From Paraphysomonas bandaiensis (Eukaryota; Chrysophyceae): a stretch of DNA of 64,000 bases. Both the position numbers and the translations under genes were made by a program. The notes under the pieces were generated by a model that saw only the letters and a list, made by a program, of their open reading frames with translations, had not been told where the DNA came from and made no database searches. Positions 61,401 to 64,000 of the stretch are shown piece by piece; position 1 is the stretch's first letter; the number at the start of each line of letters is the position of its first letter. Location of the stretch: NCBI GenBank assembly GCA_965644295.1, contig CBFFRP010000201.1, positions 1 to 64,000 on the forward strand, given 5' to 3'.

Positions 61401-62934
61401 ACGAAAGCTGGGATACTGGTGGTTTTGAAATATCTTACTCTAATCTGCAACTCGAGTTTCCCGTGTTGTTATTGGAAGGAGACGACCCGGGGCAGGTTCA
61501 AGAGTGGTATCAGATGAAATATGGATGGGATGATGAATTCAAGCTCTCACTTTCGAAACAACTCATTATGGCTGGAGTAAACGAAGATTTTGTTGGGAGT
61601 AAAACAGCTTTACAACTTCGCCGGGAGGGAATGATCCTATTTAGTTTTCCAACTGGCAACTCTTCTATGCGAACAGCACTTTCGGGCGGTGATCCAGATT
61701 CTAGCAGTCTTTTTGACGATGTCGGAGAGCTGACCTGCTCTGAAGATACTAGCCGAGAAATTCATGATTCTCGTATGGCCTTTGCTGCGGATCCTACTAG
61801 TGAAGCTGACAATTCAATCTCGATTGTTCTTACGACATGCAGGCGACTCTCGCACTTCATACGCGTTGCGAGCTCGCTTCATTCATTGTTAGAAACGTTT
61901 CCAAGTGACTTTGTTCTCCAAGTAGTTGTTGTGGATGATGCATCCTCAGGTATATTGTTTTTAACGTCGAATACCTAGTCTAATCTGTTGTCAGTCGATG
62001 ACCGAATAAGGATGCTGACCATGTTTGAGAGTTTTACATTCTTATTTAAAAGTAGTGATTCACGAGGGCACGCAAGTAGCCTTAACCTAATGATGAGAAT
62101 AGTGACGTCCAGGTTTTTGTTGTACTTAGAGGATGACTGGCTACCCCTGGCCGTCCCTTTGATGGATCATGATTTCGCATCCGGATTACAAGCTCGAAGT
62201 GATTGTTCCGGAAATAGTTATTGCTCGTTTTATTGGATTTTGAAAGCTGCAGTGGATGTGATTAACAACAGTTTATATGGTAACTCGACTACTCTCGAAC
62301 CTGTTGCTCAGGTATTGCTCAACGAACAGGCGACAAGTGGCTGCGCTAGAGGCCTGCTTCCCATACAATACAGCAACCAAGACACTGATTTTATACTACG
62401 TCAGCGATTATCGCTGCGGTGCGATGTGAGTGTTATAGGTAAAGGAGGATGGAGCCGGATGGCCGAAGCGCAGTCGTCATGTCTCAATGAAGGTTCTATT
62501 GGCAATGAAGATAGAATTGTATACAGAATCCATGAGTTCGGATTGGCCGGGGGAATTTTGGTATGTGTGCGATAAACCGGGGAACGTTCATCCTTACTCT
62601 GTAGCAGGCGTATGACCAGCGCGTACATGGACATACAGTGTGGCCAGGCCTTAGTTTAAATCCAGGCACACTTCCCTCTATTGTGCTGATTCTAATATCT
62701 GATTATTGTTTTGCAGGGGTTTGGGACTTGGCACAAATGCGCTATGCTTTTCATAGTTGCTTTGCAAGAAATAGCATCTTTGATGAACAGGATGAGGCAT
62801 TTGAACATAGATTTACACTAATCGGAAGTATTGTGGGGTTAAACGTAGCGTTTTTTCCAATTGTATCGTTTATTCACACTGGAGAAGATATATCAGCCTA
62901 TGTACTTAACAACTTCTCTCGCCCTTGGCAATAG
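58453..62934 (+). CDS. Two-domain glycosyltransferase: OGT-like half plus GT-A half
   Basis: Exons 58453-60722, 60778-61949, 61995-62560, 62608-62665 and 62717-62934 join in phase to 1427 residues. The N terminus (MSPLHLLILLSSILS) looks like a signal peptide or anchor. Residues about 235-760 have weak resemblance to the GT41 (O-GlcNAc transferase) catalytic fold: RLRIGFFSG near the start, and SSADVIIHIPDT then MLSSGTAVLSLQ near the end; similarity is low. A membrane segment is at about 880-900 (LGMICIISIILVTCIKVG). The C-terminal part resembles GT-A transferases: SIVLTTCRR, VVVDDASS (about 1142), YLEDDW (about 1193; D-x-D-type), TVWPGLSLNPGVWDLAQM, and HTGEDISAYVLNNFSRPW at the end. Substrate unknown. 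Intron 4 begins GC (CCAG|GCACAC...TTGCAG). Without it the last exon is out of frame. Confidence 0.72.
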
Positions 62935-63434
62935 GTTTATAAATTTGGTATAGTGATTATTGTGAAATAGTTACTATTTTCTTATTTTTACAGTTTTTGT
63001 TGTGTTAAGTGAGAAGAAATTTTAGTTAATCTTCTCCGGTGTATAATTGATTTTTTTACGTAGTTCTGTCATATTTGAACTTATCAATCTAACTATTCGA
63101 TTAGGGTTAGGGTTATCAATATCTCATATTGACATATTTTATGTCATAGAATGAAATGATTGTGATTTATTTAATATCAGTTATTTGAATTGGATGCGAT
63201 GTGCACGCTATAATCTGGCCTGGGGGGCTGATGAATTGAGGAAGGCGATAGCGGTAACCCATCAGCATATCATCCTACAGGATGCCCACTGTTATTTTCT
63301 TTACCCCTCTGGCCTCTTCATTGAACTTGATAATACCTTTCTCAGACTTGAAGCAAGTCTAGAGCAAGATCCCGCCTTAGATGGCCCCGGTAGCAGTGCA
63401 TTGCCTATAAGCCTAAAACACTAAAAATGCATCT
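62935..63434. other. Spacer with short interstitial TTAGGG run and an unidentified open stretch
   Basis: TTAGGGTTAGGGTT is at 63101-63114, a two-unit telomere-like run inside AT-rich DNA. A forward frame at about 63173-63424 (…NWMRCARYNLAWGADELRKA…) follows an AATATCAG acceptor-like site and has protein-like composition, but no family is recognised; it could be an exon fragment or part of a repeat. Confidence 0.4.
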
Positions 63435-63824
63435 ATGACCTACCAAATGTCTCTTAGGTCCTCAACACCACACCAGCCATCACCCAACTACCTCCTCCCC
63501 GTCACTCTCGCAGCAGACTACAACAGGACCAGATCTATACCATCCCAGCTTACTGAAAGAACTCCCAAACCCCAGGACGTCAAAATCCACACAACCACTG
63601 CACCTCGTACTAAGAGTGAAAAACAAAATAATGTCCCTCTCCAGCACTATATAACAAACCCCTTCTGTACTTCAAGGACTCACGTCCATAGAGAGCTTCT
63701 CCCTCACATACAAGAACAAAAAACGAAGAGAGGAGGACAAGGGCAAGCCTTTTTTTCTACCCCCCAACGCCCCTGCAAGGGGCTCTTCTCTTCGAGAGTT
63801 TCAAATTACAACCTTCGGTTGTAA
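63435..63824 (+). other. Unidentified frame of about 129 codons
   Basis: The frame is open from an ATG at 63435, Pro/Thr/Ser/Gln-rich, with no recognised motif; its last 20 codons run into the hairpins at 63769-63826, which argues against a real protein end. Composition is far richer in C than the adjacent spacers. It may be part of a foreign insertion. Confidence 0.25.
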
Positions 63825-63826
63825 TT
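63769..63826. repeat. Three adjacent short hairpins
   Basis: GCCCC-TGCAA-GGGGC at 63769-63783, TCTC-TTC-GAGA at about 63788-63798, and AATTACAAC-CTTCG-GTTGTAATT at 63804-63826 (nine perfect base pairs). They form a GC-rich to AT-rich boundary just before the tandem repeats. Confidence 0.8.
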
Positions 63827-63840
63827 CCTTCTCTTTGCTA

Positions 63841-64000
63841 ATTTAACTTTATATATTATTAATAACTTAATTACTTTATATATTATTAATAACTTTTAAT
63901 TACTTTATATATTATTTATATTCTTAAATAAAATTAATTACTTTATATATTATTTATATTCTTAAATAAAATTAATTACTTTATATATTATTTATAATGT
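63841..64000. repeat. AT-rich tandem repeats at the right edge
   Basis: Two units of about 27-29 bp built on TTTATATATTATTAATAACTT are followed by a 38-bp unit starting AATTACTTTATATATTATTT, repeated at least twice and continuing past the window edge. Almost no G or C. Confidence 0.85.

Noticed and set aside
63101-63114. A true telomere end
   Set aside because: Only two units, and followed by about 900 bases of other sequence.

Overview
This is nuclear DNA of a microbial eukaryote, most likely a flagellated, mitochondriate protist. Its genes are split by short GT-AG introns, mostly 40-60 nt, with CTAAC/CTAAT-like branch sites. The gene set includes ciliary parts (EFHB/CFAP21, an EF-hand plus EML WD40 protein, a CCDC81-type HU/EF-hand protein) and conserved housekeeping proteins (IMP4, LSM1, CTR9, RECQL4, UFD1, GTPBP1/2, AdoMet decarboxylase, ITPK1, an ADCK2-like kinase). 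I cannot place the lineage from sequence alone. TAA, TAG and TGA all end host genes (ITPK1 ends in TGA), so the code looks standard.

Layout. Positions 1-2347 (minus) hold a very long open frame that runs off the left edge; it is unidentified and looks like mobile-element DNA. Positions 2773-13049 (minus) are a complete Ty3/gypsy-type LTR retrotransposon with two apparently identical 876-bp LTRs and a 4-bp target duplication. Its Gag and Pol lie in one frame, separated by a single UGA. Its Pol carries a SET (lysine methyltransferase-type) domain between RNase H and integrase. This is the most remarkable object in the window.

From 14.2 to 62.9 kb the genes are ordinary host genes: AdoMetDC (-), ADCK2-like (+), IMP4 (+), EFHB (-), ITPK1 (+), LSM1 (-), HU/calcyphosin protein (+), GTPBP1/2 (-), UFD1-UBX (+), EF-hand EML (-), CTR9 (-), RECQL4 (+) and a two-domain glycosyltransferase (+). 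Most neighbours are head-to-head or tail-to-tail. Most start-proximal spacers are rich in TAC/ATA microsatellite, and several share a near-palindromic word, TGTACAGCAGTACA, suggesting a common promoter element. The two large tail-side spacers (31-32.6 kb and 45.8-47.2 kb) hold inverted relics of one repeat family and a small hAT-like MITE.

After 63.4 kb the composition changes sharply to GC-rich hairpins followed by very AT-rich tandem repeats that reach the right edge. Together the host genes cover ribosome biogenesis, mRNA decay, transcription elongation, replication, ubiquitin/p97, inositol phosphate, polyamine and axoneme functions. There is no sign of a functional cluster.
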